Shown here: positions 33,067-42,385 of the stretch, in pieces
Position numbering within the stretch: the first letter of the stretch is position 1
How the letters are laid out: the number at the start of each line of letters is the position of its first letter
Assembly: GCF_002160895.1 (NCBI RefSeq)
Contig: NZ_NFLL01000010.1
Coordinates: 32,721-96,720 of the forward strand
Direction: 5' to 3'
DNA length: 64,000 bases
DNA from: Faecalibacterium sp. An122
GTDB lineage: Bacteria > Bacillota > Clostridia > Oscillospirales > Ruminococcaceae
Position numbers and translations under genes: made by a program
Notes under the pieces: generated by a model
What the model saw: the letters and a program-made list of their open reading frames with translations, nothing else
The model's database searches: none
What the model was told of the DNA's origin: nothing

Positions 33067-34242
33067 ATGGAACAAAAGAAAAAACGCGGCGGGCTGATCC
33101 ATTACCCAGTTTTGATCCTGTTCAGCGTCTTTTTTGTGGGCGTGTTTGTGCTGGACCTGCTGACCCCTGACCGTCAGGTCAGCGAGCTGGAAAACACCAC
33201 CCTGACCCAGCGCCCCGCCATTACCACCCAGCTGCTGACGGCCAAGGGCCTGAACCAGTTTTTCAACAATTACACCCAGTACACCAAGGACCAGATTCCC
33301 GGCCGCGACGGCTGGATCAGCCTCCAGAGCTTTGTGGAGACGGCCCTGTTCCAAAAGACCCAGAGCGGCGGCGTTCTGCTGGGGGACGAGGGCCAGATGA
33401 TCAACCGGACCTTCGGCCTGGTGTCCAGCGAGGAGCGGACCCTGCCCCGGAACATCGCCGCAGTGACCTCCCTGGCCTCCCGCTATCCCGGCAAAGTCTA
33501 CACCATGGTGGTGCCCTCGGCGGCCACCATCTACCCCGAGCGGGTGCCGGTGGGCGCTCCCCTGCTGGACGAAACGGTCTACCTGAAGCAGATTCAGACG
33601 GCGGTGGAGGAGGCCGGCGGCACCTTCGTGTCGGTGGCGCAGACCCTGTCCGACCACCGGGACGAGTATATCTACTACCGCACCGACCACCACTGGACTA
33701 CCCAGGGCACCTACTATGCCTACAGCCAGCTGTGCAGCCTGCTGGGCCTGACGCCCTTTGACCTGTCGGCCCACCAGGCGGTGGAAGTGCCTGACTTTTA
33801 CGGCACCTTCTATTCCCGGGCCCGCACCTGGAACGCCCAGCCCGACACCCTGACCTATTACCAGCTGGACAACCCCCTGACCATCTATACCGTCACGGGG
33901 CCCGGCATGCCCGAGGCGGGCAACACCACCGGCCTGTACGATCTGTCCAAGCTGGAGGTCTACGACAAATATGCGGCCTTCCTCCACGGCAACAACGGCA
34001 TGAGCCGGGTGGAGGGCGACGGCGAGGGCAGCATCCTGGTCATCAAGGACAGCTATGCCAACTCCTTTGTCCCCTTCCTGACCGCCAACTATGCCGACAT
34101 CGACGTGGTGGACCTGCGGAACTACAACTACGGCCTGGATACCCTGATTGACCAGAACGACTATGACCAGATTCTGGTTTTGTACAGTTTTGACAGTTTC
34201 AAGAGCGATCCCTACCTGTACCGGGCCGGGATTGAAGGGTGA
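33067..34242 (+). CDS. DHHW-motif SGNH-like acyltransferase partner of MBOAT
   Basis: 391-residue single-pass membrane protein (anchor about 12-33, YPVLILFSVFFVGVFVLDLL) with an extracellular SGNH/AlgX-like domain. Motifs: DQIPGRDGWISLQS, GQMINRTFGLV, YYRTDHHWTTQGTYYAYSQL (the D-H-H-W signature), LVIKDSYANSFVPFL (nucleophile Ser region). Such proteins take the acyl group exported by MBOAT and place it on a surface polysaccharide. GGAGGCCGCACC precedes ATG 33067. No T-run terminator seen before the next promoter at 34331. Confidence 0.9.
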   Translation: MEQKKKRGGLIHYPVLILFSVFFVGVFVLDLLTPDRQVSELENTTLTQRPAITTQLLTAKGLNQFFNNYTQYTKDQIPGRDGWISLQSFVETALFQKTQSGGVLLGDEGQMINRTFGLVSSEERTLPRNIAAVTSLASRYPGKVYTMVVPSAATIYPERVPVGAPLLDETVYLKQIQTAVEEAGGTFVSVAQTLSDHRDEYIYYRTDHHWTTQGTYYAYSQLCSLLGLTPFDLSAHQAVEVPDFYGTFYSRARTWNAQPDTLTYYQLDNPLTIYTVTGPGMPEAGNTTGLYDLSKLEVYDKYAAFLHGNNGMSRVEGDGEGSILVIKDSYANSFVPFLTANYADIDVVDLRNYNYGLDTLIDQNDYDQILVLYSFDSFKSDPYLYRAGIEG

Positions 34243-34330
34243 AAAAATCGAGATGGGGCGTCTTTCCACAAAGAATGCTATACAATATTATGAAAACCGC
34301 CTAAATTTCACACTTTTTTCAAGGAAACTC

Positions 34331-34359
34331 TTGAGCATTCTCTCACAATGTGGTAAAAT
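34331..34359 (+). promoter_or_regulatory. Promoter of the tandem double-glycine-leader genes
   Basis: TTGAGC (34331), 17-bp spacer, TAAAAT (34354), 88 bp before the first start. It makes the pair a separate transcription unit from the MBOAT/DHHW genes. Confidence 0.7.
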
Positions 34360-34446
34360 GGGATTGAACCCAAAAGGTGTGGGAGAATCTGTTTTGCGGG
34401 CAGGTGAAAACCCGCCGGTATCCGATCAGCAAAGGAGATTTGACCT

Positions 34447-34839
34447 ATGAAAGATGCGATCCGTTACCCGGAACATTTCGCCCCGGTTGCACAGGACGAG
34501 ATGGTCTATCTGACTGGCGGCGGTATTGTGGACAGTGTCGGCAACGCCGTGGACAGCGTGGTGGACACCACCGCCTCTGCCATCAATGCCATGGGCACCA
34601 TTGCCACCATTGTGGGCGTTGCTGTGCTGGCGACCAGCTACATTTGGGGCATTCAGCAGGCCAACCGCTGGCTGGATGACAACGCGGAGGGCAACATCTT
34701 CACCATTTTGGGCAAGGCAGTGGATGACCTGGGCGCGGATATGTCCAAGTCGCTGTCTTACTTTACCCGTGATCTGGTGGCGGCCGTTGCGGTGGTGGGC
34801 CTGTGGCCCCTGAGCATCCCGCTGCTGATCTTCACCTGA
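34447..34839 (+). CDS. MAM-like small protein 1 with double-glycine leader (bacteriocin-type export)
   Basis: 130-residue precursor. The first 25 residues form a double-glycine leader ending DEMVYLTGG (GG at 24-25), as cut by C39-peptidase ABC exporters, leaving about 105 residues. The mature part is hydrophobic: a helix at about 46-68 (MGTIATIVGVAVLATSYIWG), a polar middle (RWLDDNAEGNIFTILGKAVD) and a hydrophobic end (VAAVAVVGLWPLSIPLLIF). The leader matches its downstream neighbour and, from memory, the leader of Faecalibacterium MAM (MPANYSVIAENEMTYVNGG). AAAGGAGA lies 9 nt upstream. No exporter gene is in the window. Function (signal, bacteriocin, host-acting protein) unknown. Confidence 0.8.
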   Translation: MKDAIRYPEHFAPVAQDEMVYLTGGGIVDSVGNAVDSVVDTTASAINAMGTIATIVGVAVLATSYIWGIQQANRWLDDNAEGNIFTILGKAVDDLGADMSKSLSYFTRDLVAAVAVVGLWPLSIPLLIFT

Positions 34840-34944
34840 TTTGGTTTGCAAACGGTTGCATTTCTGCTGGAACTCTCATCCAGTCGAAGGCTGGAATGTA
34901 CCGTTCACAATAGCCTAATCTTTGCAAAGAAAAGGAGCATCATT

Positions 34945-35304
34945 ATGGAAATGACCGTTCGTATGCCCGCTAATTACAACCTCATGACGGAAGACGAGAT
35001 GACCTATACCACCGGCGGCGCTGACGCTGGTAGCGTTGCTGCTCTGATCAGCGGCGGCATCTCCCTGGCTGTTAGCGGCCTGCTTCTGTACAACTGGATC
35101 GATCAGCTGCTGGGCGCTCGCCGCTGGTATGCTGCCAACAAGACCGGCAACATCGGCACCGACCTGGAGAAGGGCGTTGACACCTGGCTGAACTACACCA
35201 CCACCTCTGTCCTGAACTGCGTCCGCAGCGTTCTGGCTACTGCCGCTTCCATCGGCAGCCCCCTGGGCTGGGTTGTGTCGGCTGTCGCATTCGCCACCGT
35301 CTAA
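34945..35304 (+). CDS. MAM-like small protein 2 with double-glycine leader
   Basis: 119-residue precursor. Leader of 25 residues, MPANYNLMTEDEMTYTTGG from residue 7, with GG at 24-25; mature part about 94 residues. Hydrophobic segments at about 29-50 (SVAALISGGISLAVSGLLLY) and 90-117 (VRSVLATAASIGSPLGWVV), with one Cys. It is a paralogue of protein 1: RWYAANKTGNIGTDLEKGVD aligns with RWLDDNAEGNIFTILGKAVD. AAAGGAG is 7 nt before ATG 34945; an alternative start is the third-codon ATG. Codons are biased to GCT, GTT and CTG, unlike most neighbours, suggesting strong expression. Followed by a strong terminator. Confidence 0.82.
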   Translation: MEMTVRMPANYNLMTEDEMTYTTGGADAGSVAALISGGISLAVSGLLLYNWIDQLLGARRWYAANKTGNIGTDLEKGVDTWLNYTTTSVLNCVRSVLATAASIGSPLGWVVSAVAFATV

Positions 35305-35333
35305 CCTCTGCAATTCCACCAAAGACCTAAACA

Positions 35334-35376
35334 GGCGGCGGTCCTCCCTTTGGGGCGGGGCCGCCGCCCTCTTTTT
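35334..35376 (+). terminator. Terminator of the MAM-like gene pair
   Basis: GGCGGCGG / CCGCCGCC stem with inner CCTCCC/GGGGCGG pairing, followed by CTCTTTTT. Confidence 0.85.
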
Positions 35377-35565
35377 ATGCTTTCGATTCCCCGGTGCCGC
35401 CGCGCTGCAGCCGCCGCAAAGGGCCGGCATAGGCCTCCGGTTGTGCTGCTGGGGCCAGCCCCCTTCCCTGCGCCCTGTCCGGCGGCCTGGAGGGGCGCTT
35501 TGGTTTGGACGGGAAAAAAGTCCCGTCCCTGAACCAAGGGCCTCTCCAGAGCCTGTAAACTCCTG

Positions 35566-35607
35566 CAAAAAAGACCCCGAAGGGCAGCGCTGCCTTTCGG
35601 GGTCTTT
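35566..35607 (-). terminator. Terminator of the hrcA-grpE-dnaK-dnaJ operon
   Basis: AAGACCCCGAAGGGCAGC and GCTGCCTTTCGGGGTCTT pair almost perfectly; on the minus strand it is followed by T6. The 190 bp between the two terminators (35377-35565) hold nothing I recognise. Confidence 0.9.
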
Positions 35608-35621
35608 GCGATTTTGGGGGA

Positions 35622-36785
35622 TTACTTGTTGAGGATGTCTTTCAGCTTGCGGAAGAAGCCCTTCCGCTTTTCGTAGTTGTCCTCCTTCAGGGTGCCCTCG
35701 AACTTCTTCAGGGCCTCCCGCTGGGTCTTGTTCAGCTTCTTGGGGATTTCCACGTCGCACTTGACGTACATATCGCCCCGGCCGCGGCCGTTCAGGTACT
35801 GAATGCCCTTGCCCCGCAGCCGGAAGGTGGTGCCGCTCTGGGTGCCTTCGGGCAGGTTATACTCCACCTTGCCGTCGATGGTGGGGACGGTGATGTTGTC
35901 GCCCAGAACCGCCTGGCTGAAGGTGATGGGGATGGTGACCCAGACGTCGTAGCCGTCCCGCTGGAACAGATCGTCGGGCCGGACGGTGACCATCACGATG
36001 ACATCGCCGGCGGGGCCGCCGTTGGTGCCGGCGTCGCCCATGCCCCGCAGTGCAATGCTCTGATCGTCGTCAATACCCATGGGGATATTGACCTCCAGAG
36101 TCTTTTTGGTGGCCACACGGCCGCTGCCATGGCAGACCTTGCAGGGGGTCTTGATGAGCTTGCCCTTGCCGCCGCAGCGGGTGCAGGGCTGCTGGCTCTG
36201 CATCACGCCGAAGGGGGTCCGCTGCTGCTGGACGGTGTAGCCGCGGCCGTTGCAGTCGGGGCACACCTCGGGGGTGGTGCCGGGGGCTGCGCCGGAACCG
36301 TTGCACTCGGTACAGGTCTGCTGCCGGGTGATGGTGATGTTCTTCTTGCAGCCGTGGACCGCCTCGTCAAAGCTCAGGGTGATCCGCACCCGGATGTCCT
36401 GGCCCTTGCGGGGGGCGTTGGGGTTGGAGCGGGCGCCGCCGCCGGCGAAACCGCCGAAGCCGCCGCCGAAAATATCCCCAAAGATGTCGCCCAGGTCCAC
36501 CCCGCCGAAGCCGCCGAAACCGCCTGCGCCGCCCTGGCTGGCTGCGTAGTTGGGGTCGACGCCCGCAAAGCCGAACTGGTCATAGCGCTTGCGCTTGTCG
36601 GGGTCGGACAAGACCTCGTGGGCCTCGTTGATCTCTTTGAATTTTTCCTCGGCGGTCTTGTCGCCGGGGTTGTAGTCCGGGTGGTACTTCAGGGCCAGCT
36701 TCCGGTAGGCCTTTTTGATTTCCTCGTCCGTGGCCGTCTTGGACACACCCAGGACCTCGTAATAGTCACGTTTCTCCTGTGCCAT
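35622..36785 (-). CDS. dnaJ: Chaperone protein DnaJ
   Basis: 387-residue Hsp40 co-chaperone stimulating DnaK ATPase. J domain with [11 protein letters not shown] (HPD), Gly/Phe-rich linker ([19 protein letters not shown]), four zinc-binding C-x-x-C-x-G-x-G motifs ([32 protein letters not shown]) and the C-terminal substrate domain. I start at ATG 36785 ([13 protein letters not shown]) with GAGAGGTGAG upstream. Last gene of the heat-shock operon, 169 bp after dnaK. Confidence 0.97.
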   Translation of the reverse strand: MAQEKRDYYEVLGVSKTATDEEIKKAYRKLALKYHPDYNPGDKTAEEKFKEINEAHEVLSDPDKRKRYDQFGFAGVDPNYAASQGGAGGFGGFGGVDLGDIFGDIFGGGFGGFAGGGARSNPNAPRKGQDIRVRITLSFDEAVHGCKKNITITRQQTCTECNGSGAAPGTTPEVCPDCNGRGYTVQQQRTPFGVMQSQQPCTRCGGKGKLIKTPCKVCHGSGRVATKKTLEVNIPMGIDDDQSIALRGMGDAGTNGGPAGDVIVMVTVRPDDLFQRDGYDVWVTIPITFSQAVLGDNITVPTIDGKVEYNLPEGTQSGTTFRLRGKGIQYLNGRGRGDMYVKCDVEIPKKLNKTQREALKKFEGTLKEDNYEKRKGFFRKLKDILNK

Positions 36786-36954
36786 TTCCACTCACCTCTC
36801 GCCTGCCAGCCGCGCTGGCTCTAAAACCGGCAAATGCCGCCCCGGGGAAAACCGGAGCGGCTTTGCCATGTCCAGGGGCTGCGGCCAGAGGCCGCGCCCT
36901 CCTTTCAGCCTGTGCACCCCGCCGGTTTGGCCGGGGTGTCAGTGCATTTTATTC

Positions 36955-38787
36955 TCAGACTTCCTTGAAGTCGGCGTCCACGACGCCGTCATCGTTGGCC
37001 TGGTTGTTGCTGTTGCTGCTGCCAGCATCGGGGCCGGGGTTGGCGCCGGCGGCCTGCTGGGCGGCTGCGGCGGACTGATACATCCGCTCGAACACCTGGC
37101 TCAGAGCCTCCTGCTTGGCCTTGATGTCGTCGATGCTGCCGGACTGCAGGGTGTTCTTCAGGTCGGCCAGCTTGCTCTCGGCCTCGCTCTTGACGTCGGC
37201 GGGCAGCTTGTCGCCGTTCTCCTTCAGCATCTTCTCAGTCTGGAAGACCATCTGGTCGGCGCCGTTGCGGATGTCCACTTCCTCGCGCTTCTTTTTGTCC
37301 TCAGCGGCATACTGCTCGGCTTCCTTGACAGCCTTGTCGATGTCGTCCTTGGACATGTTGGTGGAAGCGGTGATGGTGATGTTCTGCTCCTTGCCGGTGC
37401 CCAGGTCCTTGGCGCTGACCTTCACGATGCCGTTGGCGTCGATATCGAAGGTGACCTCAATCTGAGGCACACCGCGGGGAGCCGGTGCAATGCCGTCCAG
37501 GTGGAACACACCCAGGCTCTTGTTGTCGCGGGCAAACTCACGCTCGCCCTGCAGGACGTTGACCTCAACCGAGGGCTGGTTGTCAGCGGCGGTGGAGAAG
37601 ACCTGGCTCTTGTGGGTGGGGATGGTGGTGTTGCGCTCGATGATCTTGGTGCAGACGCCGCCCAGGGTCTCAATGCCCAGGCTCAGCGGGGTGACATCCA
37701 GCAGCAGCAGGCCCTTGACGTCGCCCTGCAGAACGCCGCCCTGGATGGCAGCGCCCACGGCCACGCACTCGTCGGGGTTGATGCCCTTGAAGGGCTCACA
37801 GTTCAGTTCCTTCTTGACGGCATCGTAGACGGCGGGGATACGGGTGGAACCGCCCACCATCAGGACCTTCTTCAGGTCGGAAGCGCGCAGGCCGGCGTCA
37901 GCCAGAGCCTTGCGGACGGGGGTCATGGTGCGGTCAACCAGATCTGCGGTCAGTTCGTTGAACTTGGCGCGGGTCAGGGTCATATCCAGGTGCTTGGGGC
38001 CGGTGGCGTCGGCGGTGATGAAGGGCAGGTTGATCTGGCTGGTCATGGCGCTGGACAGCTCGATCTTGGCCTTCTCAGCGGCCTCCTTCAGGCGCTGGGC
38101 AGCCATCTTGTCCTTGCGCAGGTCGATGCCGTTCTCAGTCTGGAAAGCGTCTGCCATCCAGTCGATGACGCGCTGGTCGAAGTCGTCGCCGCCCAGGTGG
38201 GTGTCGCCGTTGGTGGACAGAACCTCGGTGACGCCGTCGCCCATCTCAATGATGGAGACGTCGAAGGTGCCGCCGCCCAGGTCGTAGACCATGATCTTCT
38301 GGTCCTCTTCTTTGTCGATGCCGTAGGCCAGAGATGCGGCGGTGGGCTCGTTGATGATGCGGCGGACGTTCAGGCCGGCGATGGTGCCTGCGTCCTTGGT
38401 GGCCTGACGCTGGCTGTCGTTGAAGTATGCGGGAACGGTGATGACGGCCTCGGTGACGGTCTCGCCCAGGTAAGCCTCGGCGTCAGCCTTCAGCTTCTGC
38501 AGGATCATAGCGCTGACCTGCTGGGGAGTGTACTCCTTGCCGTCCAGGGTGACCTTCTCGTTGGTGCCCATCTTACGCTTGATGGACGAGACGGTGTTGT
38601 CGGGGTTGGTGATGGCCTGGCGCTTTGCCACCTGGCCCACCAGGCGGTCGCCGGTCTTGGTGAAGCCCACCACAGACGGGGTGGTGCGTGCACCTTCCGC
38701 ATTGGGGATGACGACGGGCTCGCCGCCTTCCATCACGGCAACGCAGCTATTCGTAGTACCAAGGTCGATACCAATAATCTTGCTCAT
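36955..38787 (-). CDS. dnaK: Chaperone protein DnaK (Hsp70)
   Basis: 610-residue ATP-dependent chaperone. N-terminus [20 protein letters not shown], phosphate motifs [20 protein letters not shown] and [18 protein letters not shown], substrate-binding domain from about residue 365 ([18 protein letters not shown]) and an Ala/Gly/Asn-rich C-terminal tail. Third gene of the operon, 123 bp after grpE; RBS AGAGAGGAGCC. Confidence 0.98.
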   Translation of the reverse strand: MSKIIGIDLGTTNSCVAVMEGGEPVVIPNAEGARTTPSVVGFTKTGDRLVGQVAKRQAITNPDNTVSSIKRKMGTNEKVTLDGKEYTPQQVSAMILQKLKADAEAYLGETVTEAVITVPAYFNDSQRQATKDAGTIAGLNVRRIINEPTAASLAYGIDKEEDQKIMVYDLGGGTFDVSIIEMGDGVTEVLSTNGDTHLGGDDFDQRVIDWMADAFQTENGIDLRKDKMAAQRLKEAAEKAKIELSSAMTSQINLPFITADATGPKHLDMTLTRAKFNELTADLVDRTMTPVRKALADAGLRASDLKKVLMVGGSTRIPAVYDAVKKELNCEPFKGINPDECVAVGAAIQGGVLQGDVKGLLLLDVTPLSLGIETLGGVCTKIIERNTTIPTHKSQVFSTAADNQPSVEVNVLQGEREFARDNKSLGVFHLDGIAPAPRGVPQIEVTFDIDANGIVKVSAKDLGTGKEQNITITASTNMSKDDIDKAVKEAEQYAAEDKKKREEVDIRNGADQMVFQTEKMLKENGDKLPADVKSEAESKLADLKNTLQSGSIDDIKAKQEALSQVFERMYQSAAAAQQAAGANPGPDAGSSNSNNQANDDGVVDADFKEV

Positions 38788-38910
38788 AAAAATGGCTCCT
38801 CTCTCAAAGCTCAGCTTGAAATGTTTTTTTGTTGTTTGTTTATCAGTGATCGCAATGTGTTACGGGATTGATTCTATCGGGACTCCCGCCGGGGCGGGAG
38901 CTGCGGCAGA

Positions 38911-39567
38911 CTATTCGGCCACCACCACGGTGGCGTGACGGACGATCTTGTCGCCCAGCTTGTAGCCCTTCTGGTAGACGGTGACCACCGTGCCGCTCTC
39001 CTGGCCCTCCTGGGCGGGAACCTGCTGCACTGCGTTCATGAAGTTGGGATCGAAGGGCTTGCCCAGCACCTCGATTTCCTCCACCCGCAGGGTCTGGAAG
39101 GCTTTGGCGGCCTTATCCAGGGTCATGATAACGCCCTTCTTGTAGTTCTCATCGGTACAGGGGGCGTTGGCGGCCATGTCCAGGGTGTCCAGAATCGGGA
39201 TGATCTGGTTGACGGCGTAGGAGATGCCGTCGTTGAACTTCTGGTCGGCCTCCCGGGTGGAACGCTTGCGGTAGTTGTCGTACTCGGCAGCCACCCGCAG
39301 CAGCTGATCCTTGGCCTGGGCGGCTGCCTTCTCGGCGGCGTCCAGCTTGGCCTTGAGGGCCTCGGTGTCCCGGTTCTTTTTGCCGAACCAGCCGTCTTTC
39401 TTTTTGGGCTCCTCTTTGGAGCTGTCGGTTTCGGCCGCAGGGGCGGTATCCTCTGCGCCGGGAGCGGCGGCTTCCTGGGCCGCTGCCTCCTCGCCCACCG
39501 GCTGCTGATCGGTCTGCTGGGATGCAGAAGTCTCAGCCTCGGGGGCCTTCTTGGTTTCTTCGCTCAT
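38911..39567 (-). CDS. grpE: Nucleotide exchange factor GrpE
   Basis: 218-residue homodimeric exchange factor for DnaK. A long acidic, Ala/Glu/Gln-rich disordered N-terminus (1-65), a coiled coil (about 70-130, LKAKLDAAEKAAAQAKDQLL, AAEYDNYRKRSTREA), and a C-terminal beta domain (GKPFDPNFMNAVQQVPAQEG, VYQKGYKLGDKIVRHATVVV). RBS AAGGAGG. 12 bp after hrcA. Confidence 0.96.
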   Translation of the reverse strand: MSEETKKAPEAETSASQQTDQQPVGEEAAAQEAAAPGAEDTAPAAETDSSKEEPKKKDGWFGKKNRDTEALKAKLDAAEKAAAQAKDQLLRVAAEYDNYRKRSTREADQKFNDGISYAVNQIIPILDTLDMAANAPCTDENYKKGVIMTLDKAAKAFQTLRVEEIEVLGKPFDPNFMNAVQQVPAQEGQESGTVVTVYQKGYKLGDKIVRHATVVVAE

Positions 39568-39579
39568 CTGCGCGCCTCC

Positions 39580-40635
39580 TTATGCTTTACGGCCTGCCCG
39601 GGGTACGGCGGCCTGGGGTGTATCTTTTCGTTTGCCGGCCATGCCTTCGCCCAGTTCGTCGGCAAAGGCTTCCAGCAGCGGGATGACTTTACTAAAGGGC
39701 ATCCGGGTGGGGCCGATGAGGGCCACCGAGCCGTACAGGCCGCCGCCCACCAGATACCGGCAGCTGACCACCGACAGACCCGGGATGCGGGGCTCCATGT
39801 CCTCGCCCAGCAGGACGCTGGTGCTCTTGGCGGGGGCCGCAATGATGCGGGCCGCCGCGGCCTCGTCGTTCAGGAGGGACAGGACCGTCTGGACCTTGCC
39901 CTCCAGCTGGGGCCAGTTGAGCAGGAAAGGCTCGCCGCCCAGGTAAACCCGGGGGGTGGCGGATTCCTGCAGGATGGCCGCCGCGGCGCTGATGACCGGC
40001 ACCAGGGACGGGCTGATCTGGCTGCAAAGTTCCGCCAGCGCCCGGCGGGACAGGTCCACCGCCGCCACAAAGGTCAGATTGTGATTCAGCAGAGCGGCCA
40101 GCTCGGCGGCCTTCTCACGGGTGAGGCCGTCCCGGACCCGGGCCACCCGGGTTCGGACGTAGCCGGCGGAAGTGACTGCCAGCACCGCCGCAGCGCTGCG
40201 GCCCACCTGCACCACCTCGAAGTGTGCCACGCACAAATCCTCGGCGCAGGGGGTGCTGATGGCGGCGGTGTAGCCGCTCATCTGGGCCAGGGCCTTGACG
40301 GCGCCCTGGGCCAGCCGGTCGGGCTCGTGGTCCAGGCTGGCAAAGACGCTGTCCACTCTGGAGCGGGTGACCCGGTCCAGGGGCTGGGTGTCGTCCAGCA
40401 GATGGTCCAGATAGTACCGGTAGCCCTTGGCACTGGGTACCCGGCCTGCGCTGGTGTGGGGCTGCTCCAGCAGTCCCAGCCGCGTCAGGGCCGCCATCTC
40501 ATTGCGCAGTGTCGCGCTGGACACCGCCATATCGAAGTAGTTGGCAAGGACGCTGCTGCCGACTGGCTCGCCTTCTACGCTGTAGAGGGATACGATGGCC
40601 TGCAGCACACGCTGCTTGCGCTCATCCATTGCCAT
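39580..40635 (-). CDS. hrcA: Heat-inducible transcription repressor HrcA
   Basis: 351-residue repressor binding CIRCE elements. N-terminal winged helix (MDERKQRVLQAIVSLYSVEG, YFDMAVSSATLRNEMAALTR), the linker GLLEQPHTSAGRVPSAKGYR (diagnostic), and C-terminal GAF-like dimer domain. ATG 40635 with AGGAGG 9 nt upstream. First gene of the operon; its own operator lies just upstream, so it is autoregulated. Confidence 0.97.
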   Translation of the reverse strand: MAMDERKQRVLQAIVSLYSVEGEPVGSSVLANYFDMAVSSATLRNEMAALTRLGLLEQPHTSAGRVPSAKGYRYYLDHLLDDTQPLDRVTRSRVDSVFASLDHEPDRLAQGAVKALAQMSGYTAAISTPCAEDLCVAHFEVVQVGRSAAAVLAVTSAGYVRTRVARVRDGLTREKAAELAALLNHNLTFVAAVDLSRRALAELCSQISPSLVPVISAAAAILQESATPRVYLGGEPFLLNWPQLEGKVQTVLSLLNDEAAAARIIAAPAKSTSVLLGEDMEPRIPGLSVVSCRYLVGGGLYGSVALIGPTRMPFSKVIPLLEAFADELGEGMAGKRKDTPQAAVPRAGRKA

Positions 40636-40667
40636 GCTGTCCTGCCTCCTTGCTTTTGCTGGTTTGT

Positions 40668-40694
40668 TTAGCACTCTTTTGTTCTGAGTGCTAA
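40668..40694. promoter_or_regulatory. CIRCE operator (HrcA binding site)
   Basis: Perfect TTAGCACTC, 9-base spacer, GAGTGCTAA. It lies between the promoter and the hrcA start and covers the likely transcription start. Confidence 0.98.
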
Positions 40695-40698
40695 GTTT

Positions 40699-40726
40699 AT
40701 TATATGCAAATCCGCGGCGGTGTCAA
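40699..40726 (-). promoter_or_regulatory. Sigma-A promoter of the hrcA-grpE-dnaK-dnaJ operon
   Basis: Minus-strand TTGACA (40721-40726), 16-bp spacer, TATAAT (40699-40704): both boxes are consensus. Confidence 0.93.
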
Positions 40727-40768
40727 GGGGGTGGGAAAAAAGTTTTCAATTCTGTCATAAACTCCAGC

Positions 40769-40806
40769 AAAAAAGGCTGTGCACCCGGCGGACGGGCACA
40801 CAGCCT
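40769..40806 (-). terminator. Terminator of spoVT
   Basis: AGGCTGTGCACCCG / CGGGCACACAGCCT stem with a few mismatches; on the minus strand followed by TTTTTTGC. Confidence 0.88.
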
Positions 40807-40826
40807 GGGGAGGATGGGCGCGCAGC

Positions 40827-41369
40827 TCACTCCTCCATCTGCTTGGCAAGGAAGGCGGCAGCCACCGAGACGGCCTTCTGGTGGGCGGCGTCGGGTTTTT
40901 CGGTGCGGTCGTCGGTGAGAAGGCCCACCGAGCCGGTGACGTCGCCGGCGGCCACAATGGGCCAAGCGCAGAGGATGGCCCGGTCCGAGCCCTCACAGGG
41001 GAGGACGGCCTGTTCGGGCACGCCCTCGCTGAGGTAGGGCTTGCGGCTTTCCATCAGCTTTTCCAGAGGCTGGCTGATGCTGCGGTCGGCGATTTCACGC
41101 TTGCCGGCGCCGCTGACGGCGATGATGTGGTCCCGGTCCGAGACAAAAGCGGTCAGGGCGAAACTTTTGTTCAGCACGTCGGTGTACTGGCTGGCGGTGC
41201 TGTGGAGCTCGCCGATGGGCGAATACTTTTTAAAGATGACCTCGCCGTCGCCGGTGGTGAAGATTTCCAGAGGATCGCCGCGGCGGATGCGCTGGGTGCG
41301 GCGGATCTCCTTGGGGATGACCACGCGGCCCAGCTCATCAATACGGCGCACAATGCCGGTTGCTTTCAT
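40827..41369 (-). CDS. spoVT: Stage V sporulation protein T (SpoVT), AbrB/GAF regulator
   Basis: 180-residue regulator of forespore (sigma-G) genes. N-terminal AbrB-type swapped-hairpin domain (MKATGIVRRIDELGRVVIPK, EIRRTQRIRRGDPLEIF) and C-terminal GAF-like domain (about 55-175, FALTAFVSDRDHIIAVSG, AILCAWPIVAAGDVTGSVGL). Length matches B. subtilis SpoVT (178). Start ATG 41369 has GAGGAAAAG upstream. Monocistronic. Confidence 0.93.
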   Translation of the reverse strand: MKATGIVRRIDELGRVVIPKEIRRTQRIRRGDPLEIFTTGDGEVIFKKYSPIGELHSTASQYTDVLNKSFALTAFVSDRDHIIAVSGAGKREIADRSISQPLEKLMESRKPYLSEGVPEQAVLPCEGSDRAILCAWPIVAAGDVTGSVGLLTDDRTEKPDAAHQKAVSVAAAFLAKQMEE

Positions 41370-41739
41370 GATCTTTTCCTCGCTTTCCTGTTGGTTGGGT
41401 TCTGCTGGATAGTATTTGTCATTGGGTGGGAATTATACAGGCCGGGGCAAACACAGGCAGGATACCCGGCGGATGAAAGAGGACCCGCTGCCCGGGAGGG
41501 GCTGCGTCTCCTCTCTGGCTCTGTTCCGGAAAAGAAAAGGCTCGGGCAGGTGGAAACGCCGCTTTCGCGGTGGTACAATGAAATCAGAAGGAAAACGACC
41601 GATCGGGGTTTGCATTTTGTGCTTTTTCGCCTGTGAAAGGCCGCGCAACGGCCGGTTGACACATTGCCACGCCGGCGTGGTGGCGATGCAACCGCATATT
41701 CTGCTAAAATGATTCCAGAAAAAGAAAGGAGAGACGACC

Positions 41740-42363
41740 ATGAACCTGGCGGACAGAATCCAATCCTTAAGGAAAGCAAAAGGGATATCCCAGGAAGAGC
41801 TGGCGGAACACGTCGGCGTTTCCAGGCAGGCGGTTTCCAAATGGGAGAGCGGACAAAGCACGCCCGATTTGGAAAAAATCATCACTATGAGCGACTTTTT
41901 TGAAGTGACGACCGACTATCTCCTGAAAGGCATCCAACCGGCGGCCAACAACAAAGACGAAAAAACCAGAGAGCTGGCAAGCAGAATCCTCTATATTGCA
42001 TCCACCGCGCTGATTGTCATTGGACTGCTGTGCGCCTTTGGCGGATGGTATGAACTACAAACCATGGAAACCGTCTGGGGCTCCATGATGATTCAGGTGG
42101 TCGGGCTGGCCGGTTATTTTATAGGAAGGCTGCTGTCGGCGGCAAAAGCGCCGTTTTATGTGCATTGGCTCAACCTGATGGGTATTGCCTTTATGCCGGT
42201 TTCGATGATTACGGGAGCCCTTTCCATCCTTGTTTTCCGGCAAGGATGGGTTGCCCCCTATCCCAGCGGGATCTTTCACGATTTCCTTTTTGGGGTGGTG
42301 TTTTTGGGGCTGGCCGCGGGAAGCTGTGTCCTCCTGAAAAAGAGGGAGCGGGATTCCCGGTGA
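41740..42363 (+). CDS. XRE-family helix-turn-helix protein with C-terminal membrane domain
   Basis: 207-residue protein: HTH at residues 4-66 ([47 protein letters not shown]), then four hydrophobic segments (about 80-100, 108-130, 142-165, 180-200). AAAGGAGAG lies 12 nt before ATG 41740. Its base composition is visibly less GC-rich than the surroundings (AAA, GAA, ATT codons common), so recent acquisition is possible. Likely membrane-tethered regulator; target unknown. Confidence 0.88.
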   Translation: MNLADRIQSLRKAKGISQEELAEHVGVSRQAVSKWESGQSTPDLEKIITMSDFFEVTTDYLLKGIQPAANNKDEKTRELASRILYIASTALIVIGLLCAFGGWYELQTMETVWGSMMIQVVGLAGYFIGRLLSAAKAPFYVHWLNLMGIAFMPVSMITGALSILVFRQGWVAPYPSGIFHDFLFGVVFLGLAAGSCVLLKKRERDSR

Positions 42364-42385
42364 CAAAGGGGGATGAAAAGGAATA

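Noticed and set aside
31570..34269. 899-codon minus-strand open frame opposite MBOAT/DHHW genes
   Set aside because: Shadow frame; no domain features, and the plus-strand genes have complete family motifs.
36868..38871. 667-codon plus-strand open frame opposite dnaK
   Set aside because: Known type of dnaK antisense shadow; no ribosome site or domain.
41416..41712. 98-codon plus-strand frame upstream of the XRE-membrane gene
   Set aside because: No ribosome site or recognisable domain; lies in a 370-base gap (41370-41739) where I see only a possible TAAAAT box near 41704.
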